From the NCBI GenBank assembly GCA_018716295.1, contig DVKC01000006.1, positions 1-64,000 on the forward strand: 64,000 bases of DNA. The letters are read 5' to 3'. The number at the start of each line of letters is the position of its first letter. Positions within the stretch are counted from its first letter, which is position 1. This document shows positions 55,654-64,000 of this stretch, piece by piece. The notes under the pieces were generated by a model, which did not search any database, was not told the DNA's origin, and saw nothing but the letters and a program-made list of their open reading frames with translations. Origin of the DNA: Candidatus Avimuribaculum pullicola (GTDB lineage: Bacteria; Bacteroidota; Bacteroidia; Bacteroidales; Muribaculaceae). The position numbers and the translations under genes were made by a program.

Positions 55654-56622
55654 ATGAAGCAATTAAGCCCCATCACTTTTTTGCCACAAATTTACAGTGG
55701 TCCACACAGCAAATCGCAAGGCTCGGAAAAATATGTAGAGCTAAACTCACTACTGCTTGATGCACGGGTGCAGCAAGTGACAACCATGCTCGAAAATCGC
55801 CAAAAAACCGAAGCCCAAGAAATAATAGGTGAAATGACCGACGAACTGCAACACTTGGGAAAAAATGGTGGATTAAAATTGGCATGGACACAACTGGCAG
55901 CAATGTGGGTAGCCATTGACAACGGCGACTACGACACCGCCCCCGACATGGGCATTGCCGCACTGCATTCGCTGCTCGACACCGACGAACGTGGCAATAT
56001 CGAGTACCTTTCGATAGCGGCCGCTACCATATACCTGCTTGCCGTAGCCCATTTCAACACTGGTGAAAGCAAAAAAGCCGAAAAAGAACTCGAAAAGGCT
56101 CAAAAGCTATATGAACGCCTTGCAAAGAAAGATGGCGAACGTTTCACACCTGCCTTGATGGCAGCCGTGGAAGCCTCGACCGAAGTTTATAAGTCGAAAC
56201 TGAAAAAGATGAACGTACTTGCCCACTACCAAGTAGCCACCGAACTATATGAAGGCAAAGTGTCGGCTGGAGTGACCGATGCAATCAACAGCTTGGTTGA
56301 CAGCATATCGGCTGAGGGCGACATACACCTCAAGATGGGCAACTACCGTGATGCCGTGAAGTTCTACACCAAGGCTCTCAGATACCAAAAACGCATCAGC
56401 GCATCAATGGGGAACAAAGAGTTACGCATATCGATCAACCTTGGCAACGCATTGCTGCAACTTGCCAACCGGCGTGCCGCCGGCGAGCAATTGCTGCACT
56501 CATTATTGCCACTGGCCGAGAGAATAGGTTCGGCAGCCGATGTCGAAGAAATAAACGCCCTGCTATCAGGGGAGGACAAAAACTCATTTGACATTGCAAC
56601 CATCTGGAAAAAATTATTTTAA
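55654..56622 (+). CDS. Tetratricopeptide repeat protein
   Basis: The 322-residue protein is almost all helical. At least three TPR-like units are visible: IYLLAVAHFNTGESKKAEKELEKAQKLYE, GDIHLKMGNYRDAVKFYTKALRYQ and LGNALLQLANRRAAGEQLLHSL. No signal peptide is evident. In Bacteroidota a TPR gene often precedes ribH. It probably serves as a protein-binding scaffold; partners are unknown. ATG 55654 starts 37 bp after the PfkB gene. Confidence 0.75.
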   Translation: MKQLSPITFLPQIYSGPHSKSQGSEKYVELNSLLLDARVQQVTTMLENRQKTEAQEIIGEMTDELQHLGKNGGLKLAWTQLAAMWVAIDNGDYDTAPDMGIAALHSLLDTDERGNIEYLSIAAATIYLLAVAHFNTGESKKAEKELEKAQKLYERLAKKDGERFTPALMAAVEASTEVYKSKLKKMNVLAHYQVATELYEGKVSAGVTDAINSLVDSISAEGDIHLKMGNYRDAVKFYTKALRYQKRISASMGNKELRISINLGNALLQLANRRAAGEQLLHSLLPLAERIGSAADVEEINALLSGEDKNSFDIATIWKKLF

Positions 56623-56636
56623 ACACAATAACAAGA

Positions 56637-57125
56637 ATGGCAACAGAATTAAAGCAAAACGATGGCAGCGACAAGACATTGCCCAAAATACGTGACCTGA
56701 AAGTGGCCATAGTGGCCGCCGAGTGGAACAGTAAGATTACCGACGCATTGCTGCAAGGCGCCATTGAGCGGCTGCATGATGAAGGATACCCCGACTCGTG
56801 TGCCGATGTTTTCCGCGTACCTGGCACAGTCGAACTCACATTCGCCGCATCTCGGCTCATCGATACTGACATGTATGATGCCATAATCGTACTTGGGTGC
56901 GTAATTCGCGGCGACACTTCCCACTTCGACTATGTGTGCCAAAGCGTCACCCAAGGTATCACACAACTCAATGCCGATGGCGACATACCAGTGATTTTCG
57001 GCGTGTTGACTACCGACAACGAGCAGCAAGCTCTCGACCGCGCTGGTGGACGACTTGGCAACAAGGGTGCCGAAGCAGCCGAATGCGCCATAAAGATGAC
57101 CTGTTTCAATTTGATTTGCGATTAA
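56637..57125 (+). CDS. 6,7-dimethyl-8-ribityllumazine synthase
   Basis: RibH (RibE in some nomenclatures) makes the lumazine precursor of riboflavin. The 162-residue protein has VPGTVELTFAA, GCVIRGDTSHFDYV and FGVLTTDNEQQALDRAGG, the substrate-binding blocks of the family. It lies 14 bp after the TPR gene. No FMN riboswitch was seen, and other rib genes are not adjacent. Confidence 0.95.
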   Translation: MATELKQNDGSDKTLPKIRDLKVAIVAAEWNSKITDALLQGAIERLHDEGYPDSCADVFRVPGTVELTFAASRLIDTDMYDAIIVLGCVIRGDTSHFDYVCQSVTQGITQLNADGDIPVIFGVLTTDNEQQALDRAGGRLGNKGAEAAECAIKMTCFNLICD

Positions 57126-57144
57126 CCACAACACAAAAATAAAA

Positions 57145-57185
57145 GGAGAGCGGGATGCCATATAGCAGCTTCCCGCTCCCTTTTT
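57145..57185. terminator. Bidirectional terminator between ribH and phosphatase
   Basis: GAGCGGGA (57148-57155) pairs with TCCCGCTC (57171-57178). T-runs follow on the plus strand and an A-run precedes on the other, so it can serve both convergent genes. Confidence 0.8.
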
Positions 57186-57207
57186 ATACTCGTCGCAAAA
57201 ATATTGG

Positions 57208-58599
57208 TTATTTCGTGATGCCAGCTATCTTGCGCATCTTGGCTGGAATGTCGATATTATTGTTGACATTGCTAAACTTCTCGCTACCGACACCAACTGC
57301 AAACACTGGTACGAAATCACCTGCGTGGCTTGTAGTAGTCCAACCGATGCCATTGATATGGTCGAGCGTGTCAAACACTGTTTCTACAAATTCATTGTAA
57401 GTAGTATATAGCGTTTCCACATCATCGCTGTCATGCTCTACAAATGTAGATTCAAACTTTTCACGCAGTTCCTCGTCTTGTTCCTTGTTAACAGCAATAG
57501 GGCCATAAAGACCGAGGTTCTTGGTCAAATAGGATTTCATGTCGTCCCATTTCACAGTTTTACCACTGTCAATCAAGTCTTTGCAATACATTTCAAACAT
57601 CTCAATCGACACACGCTGATAATCCATATTTTTCAAGTTAACTTCATCTGGGCCATCTTCAACCCCCATCTGCATGCCACCAGTGTTGTGGTCGGCAGTT
57701 ACAACGATAAGCGTTTCGTCGGGGTGCTGTAGATAAAAATCATAGGCAATCTTTATGGCTTCGTTGAAATTAAGTATTTCCTTAACCACGGCTCCACCAT
57801 CATTGGCATGAGCAGCCCAGTCGATGTTGCCGCCTTCAATCATCATGAAAAACTTGTCGGGCGACACTCGTTTCAAATGGTCGAGGCAAGCCTGTGTGAT
57901 ATAAGGCAAGTGCAAATTATCCTTGATGCTATCAATGGTGTAGCCAAAGTGCATTATGCGAGGGTCGTTGTTAAGAAGCACTATCTTGTCTTTATTCTTG
58001 TTCTTCTCAAATGCCTCACGGCCTTCTACCACAGTGTAGCCATTAGACTTAAGTGCTTTAACCAGCCCAGTATCTTTCCCTTTGTCATCTTTTGCTCCAC
58101 GCAATACCGAGCCTACAAACATGTCGTAATCACTCTTTGCCATGTCCATTCCTATCTCGTAATACATGCTTCGCGATGGCACATGGGTGTAAAAAGCCCC
58201 AGGTGTGGCATCATCGGGTTCAACCGAAGTACCTATGGCAATGCCATAACCAAGTTTTTTCAATTCAGTGGCAATGCTATAAACCGGCGTTTCATCGGGC
58301 AGCATACCCAACATGCCATTGTTGGTCTTTGAACCTGTCGATAATGCAGTACCGGCAGCAGCCGAGTCGGTAATTTTCTTATTGGCCGAATACGTCATGG
58401 CAAGCGACGACACGGGGAACTGCATCATAGTCAGCGGCTTGTCGTTGCATAGCACGGTGCGGTTGTAAGTTTGGGCTGTCATTACATGCCCCATTCCCAT
58501 ACCATCTCCGATGAAATAAAAAATATACTTTGGCGTCTGTGCCCATGCGCTTATAGCCAAGGCCAAACATGCCAGCAAAGAAAAGAATTTTGAAAACAT
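57208..58599 (-). CDS. Alkaline phosphatase (PhoA family)
   Basis: The 463-residue protein has a signal peptide (about 1-21) and is periplasmic. Active-site features: metal ligands in YFIGDGMG, the phosphorylated Ser79 in ITDSAAAGTA, EGGNIDWAAH, TADHNTGG and TTSHAGDFVPVFAVG. It releases phosphate from monoesters. Compared with classical PhoA it is of the larger YFIGDGMG subtype common in Bacteroidota. No Pho box was identified. Confidence 0.95.
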   Translation of the reverse strand: MFSKFFSLLACLALAISAWAQTPKYIFYFIGDGMGMGHVMTAQTYNRTVLCNDKPLTMMQFPVSSLAMTYSANKKITDSAAAGTALSTGSKTNNGMLGMLPDETPVYSIATELKKLGYGIAIGTSVEPDDATPGAFYTHVPSRSMYYEIGMDMAKSDYDMFVGSVLRGAKDDKGKDTGLVKALKSNGYTVVEGREAFEKNKNKDKIVLLNNDPRIMHFGYTIDSIKDNLHLPYITQACLDHLKRVSPDKFFMMIEGGNIDWAAHANDGGAVVKEILNFNEAIKIAYDFYLQHPDETLIVVTADHNTGGMQMGVEDGPDEVNLKNMDYQRVSIEMFEMYCKDLIDSGKTVKWDDMKSYLTKNLGLYGPIAVNKEQDEELREKFESTFVEHDSDDVETLYTTYNEFVETVFDTLDHINGIGWTTTSHAGDFVPVFAVGVGSEKFSNVNNNIDIPAKMRKIAGITK

Positions 58600-58628
58600 A
58601 GTGTAAGTGTGTATTATTAAGTTGTTTG

Positions 58629-60146
58629 TTAGTTGTTCATTTCAAGTAGTTGCGCAATCAGCACCCGGTCGTTGCTCAACCGCGGCACCTTCCGTTGCCC
58701 CCCGCGCTTGCCTGTGCTTGCCAGCCAGCGGTCAAACAGCCCTTGCCGAGCTACCGTCACCTCGGGCCCGTCAAGGAAGATACCCTTGTAACGCTTGGCT
58801 TCATAATCACTGTTAAGCTCTTTCAAGTGCAAGTCGAGCCTTTCGGCAAAAAGCCGCAAGTCGGCAGGCGGCATGGCAAATTCCACAAGCCACTGATGGT
58901 GGCCGTGCCGTCCCTCGGCTGCATACACAGGAGCCGCAGTGTAATCGTTCACCTCGGCATGTGTGTCGCTACAAGCCCGTTTTATTGCTTCATCGGCATT
59001 ATGCACCATCAATTCTTCGCCAAAAGCATTTATAAAATGACGAGTGCGGCCGGCAATTGTTATTTTCACAGGAGCTGTCTGCTCAACAGTCACAGTGTCG
59101 CCTATCTTGTAACGCCACAACCCGTTATTGGCAGTTATCACCAAAGCGTATGTCTTGCCTTTTTCCACCTCCCACAACGGCACCACACGCGGGTTGTCGC
59201 TATCGACATCTTCAATGGGTATAAACTCATAGAACACGCCCACATCGAGCAGCAACATCATGGCACGGCTCTCCCACGAAGTTTGAACGGCAAAAAATCC
59301 CTCCGAGGCATTATAGGTTTCAAGGAAGTGCATTCGCGACATGTCGCATAACCGTGAATACCTGTCGCGGTAAGGTTCAAAACTGATGCCTCCATGGAAA
59401 AAGACTTCGAGATGCGGCCACACCTCATGTATGCACGTCGCACCCTTACGCCGCAGCACTTCCTCTATTACGGTCAAGAACCACGACGGTACGCCCGAAA
59501 TATTTGTAACATCTTCGTTGATGCTGCTTTCCACCAATGCCGGCAACTTAGCCTCCCAATCTTCCATTAAAGCCACCTGCTTCGACGGAATGCGCACAAT
59601 GTTGGCCAACGGATTGATGTTCTCTATCAATGTCGCCGACAAGTCGCCCACACGCACCCCAGGTTTCAGTTGTTTCAGCCCGTTGGCAAAACTGCCTCCC
59701 AGTATGAACCCTTTGCCGGCAAATATGCGGCTGGCAGGATTGAGGTTAAGGTAGTGTGCCACCACATCAAACCCGCCTTGATAATGGCACTGCCGCAGCG
59801 AATCGGCAGTGATGGGAATATACTTGCTCTTGCCATCGCTCGTGCCCGACGATTGGGCAAAATGGGTTGTCAACCCGCGCCACAATACATTTTTCTCGCC
59901 CGCCAGCATTCGCATTATCATGGGCTTCAGGTCTTCATAACTGTGGAGCGGGACTCGCTGGCTGAACTGGTCGTATGTCAGGCTGTCGATGAACTTGTAT
60001 TTTTGCCCTATCTCGGTAAAACTTGCCTGGCCTATCAGCGAGTATAATTGCTCGCGTTGCACCACGTCGCCATAATCGATAAATCGCGACGACTTGTGTA
60101 TGCGGCTCTCAAACAAAGGCCTTACCAAGGGTGTAAAATTAAACAT
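58629..60146 (-). CDS. GH3-type acyl-acid amido synthetase-like protein
   Basis: The 505-residue protein belongs to the GH3 (auxin-responsive) superfamily, with an acyl-adenylate fold. Motifs: FAQSSGTSDGKSKYIPI (ATP-binding), LETYNASEGFFAVQ and WRYKIGDTV, then FGEELMVHNADEAI. The plant members join amino acids to hormone-like acids. Bacterial members are common in Bacteroidota with unknown substrates. It is 29 bp upstream of the phosphatase start on the same strand, so the two could share a transcript. Confidence 0.9.
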   Translation of the reverse strand: MFNFTPLVRPLFESRIHKSSRFIDYGDVVQREQLYSLIGQASFTEIGQKYKFIDSLTYDQFSQRVPLHSYEDLKPMIMRMLAGEKNVLWRGLTTHFAQSSGTSDGKSKYIPITADSLRQCHYQGGFDVVAHYLNLNPASRIFAGKGFILGGSFANGLKQLKPGVRVGDLSATLIENINPLANIVRIPSKQVALMEDWEAKLPALVESSINEDVTNISGVPSWFLTVIEEVLRRKGATCIHEVWPHLEVFFHGGISFEPYRDRYSRLCDMSRMHFLETYNASEGFFAVQTSWESRAMMLLLDVGVFYEFIPIEDVDSDNPRVVPLWEVEKGKTYALVITANNGLWRYKIGDTVTVEQTAPVKITIAGRTRHFINAFGEELMVHNADEAIKRACSDTHAEVNDYTAAPVYAAEGRHGHHQWLVEFAMPPADLRLFAERLDLHLKELNSDYEAKRYKGIFLDGPEVTVARQGLFDRWLASTGKRGGQRKVPRLSNDRVLIAQLLEMNN

Positions 60147-60171
60147 CGTTTATAAGAGATTTATTATGTAG

Positions 60172-60179
60172 CAAAGTTA
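60172..60179 (-). promoter_or_regulatory. -7 element of the GH3-type gene
   Basis: On the minus strand TAACTTTG, 25 bp before the start codon. No well-spaced -33. Confidence 0.65.
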
Positions 60180-60262
60180 AGCCATTTTGCCCACAAAGGT
60201 TGTAACAATCAAGTAATATTTCACGAGGTATATGTCACGAGGTGTTAATAACCCTTGCCTGG

Positions 60263-60293
60263 TTGTATAATCTATGTGAAATAGCTACTTTTG
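60263..60293 (+). promoter_or_regulatory. Promoter of the envelope-glycan operon
   Basis: TTG (60263-60265), 20 bp, TACTTTTG (60286-60293), 85 bp before ATG 60379. Confidence 0.8.
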
Positions 60294-60378
60294 CACAGTA
60301 CAGGCGGCAAGACAGCAACCAGCCTGTAGCCCGACCTGTCAAAGGGAAGTGTGTAACTATTCATTGTGTGTAAAAAAA

Positions 60379-61173
60379 ATGACGAAAATTTCAGCGACAA
60401 TTATTACAAATAACGATGTGGACACCATAGGCCGATGCATCGAATCGGTGGCTCCAGTCGCCGATGAGATTGTTGTCGTTGATGCCTTTTCAACCGATGG
60501 CACAGTCGATGTGTGCCGACGGCACGGCTGCAAGGTAAGGCAACGGCGATTTGACGGCTACGGCGCACAGAAACAGTATGCCGTGTCGCTTGCATCGAAT
60601 AGCTATGTGCTATCGATCGATGCCGACGAATACCTCGATGCCGATTTGCAACAATCAATCATGCAACTGAAAGAGCAGGGGCTGGAGCATCGCATATACA
60701 GCCTGTCGAGGCTCAACTTCTTCGGCAATCGGGCAATAAGGCACAGTGGCTGGTGGCCCGATGCACAGACTCGCCTCTTCGACCGCAGATATGCCAGCTG
60801 GGACTTGCGCAACGTGCACGAGCGCGTCACATTTCCATCGACACTGTGGCCGGCACCCGTGAAAGGATTATTGATGCACAACCGCTGTGCCACTGCCGCA
60901 CAACACCGCCGCAAGGAAGCCAGCTATGCCGTGCTCGAAGCACGGACGCTCGTGGACTCAGGAGCCAAGCCGTCATGTATAGGGGCATATATCCGCGCTG
61001 TAGCGGCATTCATGCGCATCTACATCTTCCGCCTCGGATTTCTCGACGGAACCGAAGGCCGCAATATTGCCAGCACTGCCGCAGCCATGCAGCTTGTTAC
61101 TTACCGAATGGCAAAAAAAGCCAAAACAAGAATCCAATCAACAGTAAAGACAATTGAAAGCAATGAGCCTTAA
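60379..61173 (+). CDS. Family 2 glycosyltransferase (WaaE/KdtX-like)
   Basis: The 264-residue protein has the GT-A fold: ATIITNNDVDTIGRCIES, DEIVVVDAFSTDGTVD and the metal site SIDADEYLDADL. The RLNFFGNRAIRHSGWWPDAQTRLFDRR block is typical of LPS-core glucosyltransferases of the WaaE type. It probably adds a sugar to lipid A-core on the cytoplasmic face. ATG 60379 is preferred over 60349. Confidence 0.85.
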   Translation: MTKISATIITNNDVDTIGRCIESVAPVADEIVVVDAFSTDGTVDVCRRHGCKVRQRRFDGYGAQKQYAVSLASNSYVLSIDADEYLDADLQQSIMQLKEQGLEHRIYSLSRLNFFGNRAIRHSGWWPDAQTRLFDRRYASWDLRNVHERVTFPSTLWPAPVKGLLMHNRCATAAQHRRKEASYAVLEARTLVDSGAKPSCIGAYIRAVAAFMRIYIFRLGFLDGTEGRNIASTAAAMQLVTYRMAKKAKTRIQSTVKTIESNEP

Positions 61174-62248
61174 TATATTCCACATAGTATCGAGCAAGAA
61201 ATGGAGCGGCATCGAACAGTATGTCTATGACCTGGCTTCGGAATTGAAAAAAGAAGGCAATTATGTGGAAATAGTTACCACAAAGCGGGAAAACATACTC
61301 AACCGTTTCCGCCCATTGGAAATTCCAATATCAATATTGCCATTAAGGCGCAAGGCCGACATTGAAAGCCCCATACGTTTCGCACGACTCATCAAGCGCG
61401 GGCACAACGTGGTGCATGTCCACAATGTGAAAGAAGCACGCATGGCACTCATTGCACGCCGCATATCAGAGAACCGCAACACACGCGTCATACTCACATG
61501 CCACACAGTTGAGAAGGCCAAGAAAGGCTTTGTGCACCGCATGATCTACAACGATCTCGACAAGATAATATTCGTGTCGGAGCTTTCTCGCAATGAATTC
61601 ATGCTAAGTTTTCCATCACTCAACTTGTCAAAAACTTGCGTAATCCACGACAGCGTGAAACGCGACACAAACATGGAACCCGAGTTCGACATACGCCAGC
61701 GTTACGGAATCGACAGCCGCAAAAAGTTGATAATGTTCCATGGACGCATTTGCGAGGAAAAAGGCATATCGGTGCTGCTGAGGGCCATCACGCAGCTCGA
61801 CAAGGAGCGTTTCCACTTGGTGATGATGGGTAGCGGCGAGATAAAGTACATTGGCTTCATCAAAGCATTCATCATAGCCAACCAGCTACTGCACAACGTG
61901 TCGTTCATTCCCTACCAAGACCATGTGCAACCATTGGTGGCGCAGTGCGACATAGGTGTGCTGCCATCGATTGTGCGCGAGGCATTCGGCATTACCAACA
62001 TTGAATACATGATGCTGGGCAAGCCTCACATCTCGACCAACAATGGCGCACAACCCGAGTATATCGACAACGGAGTTACCGGCTTGCTGGTACCACCCGA
62101 CGACTACAAGGCTCTTGCCGATGCCATCGAAACGCTGCTTGACGACGATGCCTTGTGTGCCCAGATAGGTGCTGCCGCCAAGGAGCAATTTGACACACAG
62201 CTTGACTACCCGCATTTCATGGAACGCATAAACATGGCTTACAAATGA
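61163..62248 (+). CDS. Family 4 glycosyltransferase
   Basis: The 361-residue protein has the GT-B fold: an N-terminal SSKKWSGIEQYVYDLASEL and the C-terminal donor site PSIVREAFGITNIEYMMLGKP with the E(x7)E pattern. It likely transfers a hexose from a nucleotide sugar to a cell-surface glycan. It overlaps the GT2 gene by 11 bp and the kinase gene by 4 bp. Confidence 0.9.
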   Translation: MSLNIFHIVSSKKWSGIEQYVYDLASELKKEGNYVEIVTTKRENILNRFRPLEIPISILPLRRKADIESPIRFARLIKRGHNVVHVHNVKEARMALIARRISENRNTRVILTCHTVEKAKKGFVHRMIYNDLDKIIFVSELSRNEFMLSFPSLNLSKTCVIHDSVKRDTNMEPEFDIRQRYGIDSRKKLIMFHGRICEEKGISVLLRAITQLDKERFHLVMMGSGEIKYIGFIKAFIIANQLLHNVSFIPYQDHVQPLVAQCDIGVLPSIVREAFGITNIEYMMLGKPHISTNNGAQPEYIDNGVTGLLVPPDDYKALADAIETLLDDDALCAQIGAAAKEQFDTQLDYPHFMERINMAYK

Positions 62249-63021
62249 AGATAAAGATAGTGGTCAACAAGCCGTATGAAGCGGCTGTAGGCGACTTTGT
62301 GAAGTCTATCCCATACCGCAACGAACGACTTGGAGAAGTCATATATGCCGGACGCAACACCATTTCGCATATCAACGTAGCTGGCATAGACTTGTCAATA
62401 AAGAGCTTCAAGGTGCCGATGTTCATCAACCGTGTAGCTTACACTTTCTTGCGCAAGAGCAAGGCACGGCGTTCATACGAACATGCCGTGGCGTTGCAAC
62501 AGATGGGCTTCGACACCCCCGACCCAGTGGCATACATCGAAACCTACCGCCATGGACTGCTATACCGCAGCTACTACGTGTGCCTGATGCTGACCAATGC
62601 ACAGAACATACGCCAGTGGGAGGAACGCCCCGACTGCGACCGCATCGTTGATGGCACGGCGCAACTGATGGTGAAGCTGCATCGTGCCGGCATATTCCAC
62701 CGCGACTTCACTCCCGGCAACATTCTATATGACCCCGACTACCGTTTCTACTTAATCGACATCAACCGTATGAAGATAGGAGGGAACATAGGCATGAAAA
62801 CCATGCTGAAAAATTTCAACGGGATAAACGAGAACTTCGACGCACTGCGGGCACTGGCATTGCGCTATGCCGAAATCGCAGGCATTGCCACCGGCAGCCA
62901 ATTTGCATCACAAGTGGTCGAAGAAAGCCGCAAATGGTGGAGCAAAAGGCATAAACGCATCGACCGCAAACAACGCTTAAAAGAACGACTGAAAAAGTCG
63001 CAGCAACCAAACTCGAAATAA
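62245..63021 (+). CDS. InaA/Kdo kinase-like LPS kinase
   Basis: The 258-residue protein has a protein-kinase-like fold of the InaA/WaaP group: the catalytic loop FHRDFTPGNILY (Asp and Asn) and the metal Asp in LIDINRM. A basic Lys/Arg-rich tail follows. It probably phosphorylates a core sugar such as Kdo or heptose. It is ATGA-coupled to the GT4 gene. Confidence 0.8.
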   Translation: MKIKIVVNKPYEAAVGDFVKSIPYRNERLGEVIYAGRNTISHINVAGIDLSIKSFKVPMFINRVAYTFLRKSKARRSYEHAVALQQMGFDTPDPVAYIETYRHGLLYRSYYVCLMLTNAQNIRQWEERPDCDRIVDGTAQLMVKLHRAGIFHRDFTPGNILYDPDYRFYLIDINRMKIGGNIGMKTMLKNFNGINENFDALRALALRYAEIAGIATGSQFASQVVEESRKWWSKRHKRIDRKQRLKERLKKSQQPNSK

Positions 63022-63023
63022 CA

Positions 63024-64000
63024 ATGAAAAATATACTGGACGCACTCAAGGGGCATCCGCATGTTAAAGCCGAAACGGCCTACGCCATATTGCTGGCAAT
63101 AAGCATTTGCCACCTGCTCAACGACATGATACAATCGGTGATACCGGCAATGTACCCCATGCTGAAAGACAACTTGGGACTTACATTTGCACAAATCGGT
63201 ATCATAACATTTGTTTTCCAATTGGCATCATCCATTCTGCAACCATTTATCGGGCTATATGCCGACCGGCACCCACAGCCTTATTCGCTGTCATTAGGCA
63301 TGTTTTTCACACTTGCAGGGCTGTTGACGCTGGCCTATTCCTCAAGTTTCACCATGGTGCTGCTGTCAGTGGCTATAATAGGCTGCGGCTCGTCGGTGTT
63401 TCATCCCGAGGCATCGCGCGTGGCCCAAATGGCATCGGGCGGCAAGAAGAGCCTCGCCCAATCGATTTTCCAAGTGGGCGGCAATGGCGGCAGTGCAATA
63501 GGCCCTTTGTTGGCAGCATTGATTGTGCTGCCTTTCGGGCAACATGCAGCAGGCTGGTTTGCTGTGGCCGCATTGCTGGCGGCACTCATACTTGTACGCA
63601 TAGGCTACTGGTACAGCCTCATGCTCTCGCAATGGGGCAAGATAAAACGCGCTCGGCAAATGTCGCTACCCGACCTGACAGCATCGAAAGTGCGGTCGGC
63701 AATGGCCATATTGGTGGTGATGGTGTTCTCGAAATACTTCTTCAACGCCTGCATGACGAGCTATTTCACATTTTTCCTCATCGACAAGTTCGGCATTACC
63801 GTGCAGCAATCGCAATTCTGCCTGTTCGCCTATCTGGCAGCATTCGCAGCCGGAACATTGCTCGGCGGTTTCCTTGGCGACCGATATGGGCGCAAATATG
63901 TGATATTGTTCTCGATTTTCGGGGCGGCACCGTTCACGCTGGCGTTGCCCTACATCGGCAGCCTCCCATGGGTTATCGTGGTAGCTACTATCATCGGCCT
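63024..64000 (+). CDS. MFS transporter (fosmidomycin-resistance Fsr type), partial
   Basis: The gene begins at ATG 63024, 2 bp after the kinase stop, and is open to the window edge (325 codons visible). At least nine membrane segments are present. SSVFHPEASRVAQMASGGKKSLAQ and FQVGGNGGSAIGPLLAALIV match Fsr-type exporters, and GGFLGDRYGRKYV is the MFS motif A repeat. The substrate is unknown; it may simply be linked to the operon by position. Confidence 0.88.
   Translation, partial: MKNILDALKGHPHVKAETAYAILLAISICHLLNDMIQSVIPAMYPMLKDNLGLTFAQIGIITFVFQLASSILQPFIGLYADRHPQPYSLSLGMFFTLAGLLTLAYSSSFTMVLLSVAIIGCGSSVFHPEASRVAQMASGGKKSLAQSIFQVGGNGGSAIGPLLAALIVLPFGQHAAGWFAVAALLAALILVRIGYWYSLMLSQWGKIKRARQMSLPDLTASKVRSAMAILVVMVFSKYFFNACMTSYFTFFLIDKFGITVQQSQFCLFAYLAAFAAGTLLGGFLGDRYGRKYVILFSIFGAAPFTLALPYIGSLPWVIVVATIIG

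Noticed and set aside
55617..56636. FMN riboswitch for ribH
   Set aside because: ribH sits 14 bp after a TPR gene inside an operon and no RFN-like conserved blocks were seen.

Overview
The window looks like a chromosomal segment from a gut-type Bacteroidales bacterium, probably close to Muribaculaceae or Bacteroidaceae. The evidence is the many Bacteroidota-type promoters (-33 TTTG or TTG, about 19-20 bp, then -7 TAnnTTTG). Further support comes from Bacteroidota family proteins (DUF2851, DUF3822, DUF4294, DUF4834, GH97, a TonB-dependent receptor with a carboxypeptidase-regulatory N-terminus) and a long secreted protein with a type IX-like sorting tail. The family-level placement is inference. 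No phage, integrase, intact insertion sequence or CRISPR array is visible.

Layout. 1-5.8 kb: a REPIN-like inverted repeat, then a minus-strand pair of TonB-dependent receptor and OB-fold surface lipoprotein. 6-14.3 kb: DUF2851, asnA, an M16 peptidase, thyA, a PH-domain membrane protein, a Fic-winged-helix gene bracketed by mirror-image operator-like repeats, a secreted unknown and a polyferredoxin. 14.4-19.9 kb: a MarR-TolC-HlyD-MFS efflux operon, DUF4834 and crcB. 20-26.1 kb: two tandem MG2/plug-like paralogs, almost identical except for one hypervariable block, with a small broken RiPP-like precursor and a MITE-like hairpin between them. 26.4-37.5 kb: a giant VCBS/Fn3 secreted protein, an orphan GH97 enzyme, a hybrid kinase that has lost both phosphoacceptors, and a membrane protein-DUF3822-rsmD operon. 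37.5-42.5 kb: DUF456, a CopA ATPase fused to a CopZ-like domain, tRNA-Tyr, a NimA-like protein, DUF4294 and a secreted Cys-rich protein. 42.6-48.5 kb: an AGCS symporter, a HAD phosphatase, a histidine kinase with DUF2141, and polyprenyl synthase with rnhB. 48.5-57.1 kb: an orphan PD-(D/E)xK-like protein, the yceD-rpmF-fabH-era-der cluster, a likely small RNA, and kdsD-pfkB-TPR-ribH. 57.2-64 kb: alkaline phosphatase, a GH3 enzyme, and an envelope-glycan operon (GT2, GT4, InaA-like kinase, MFS) that runs off the end.

Most of the window is housekeeping or envelope biology. The items most worth a second look are five. First is the frameshifted lanthipeptide-like precursor at 23.0 kb. Second is the Fic gene with 11-bp operator-like arms on both sides (11.3-12.5 kb). 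Third is the hybrid kinase with His-to-Arg and Asp-to-Gly substitutions (34.1 kb). Fourth is the secreted Cys/His-rich protein (42.2 kb). Fifth is the mosaic MG2/plug tandem pair. Domain names come from recognising sequence motifs by eye; no database search was run.
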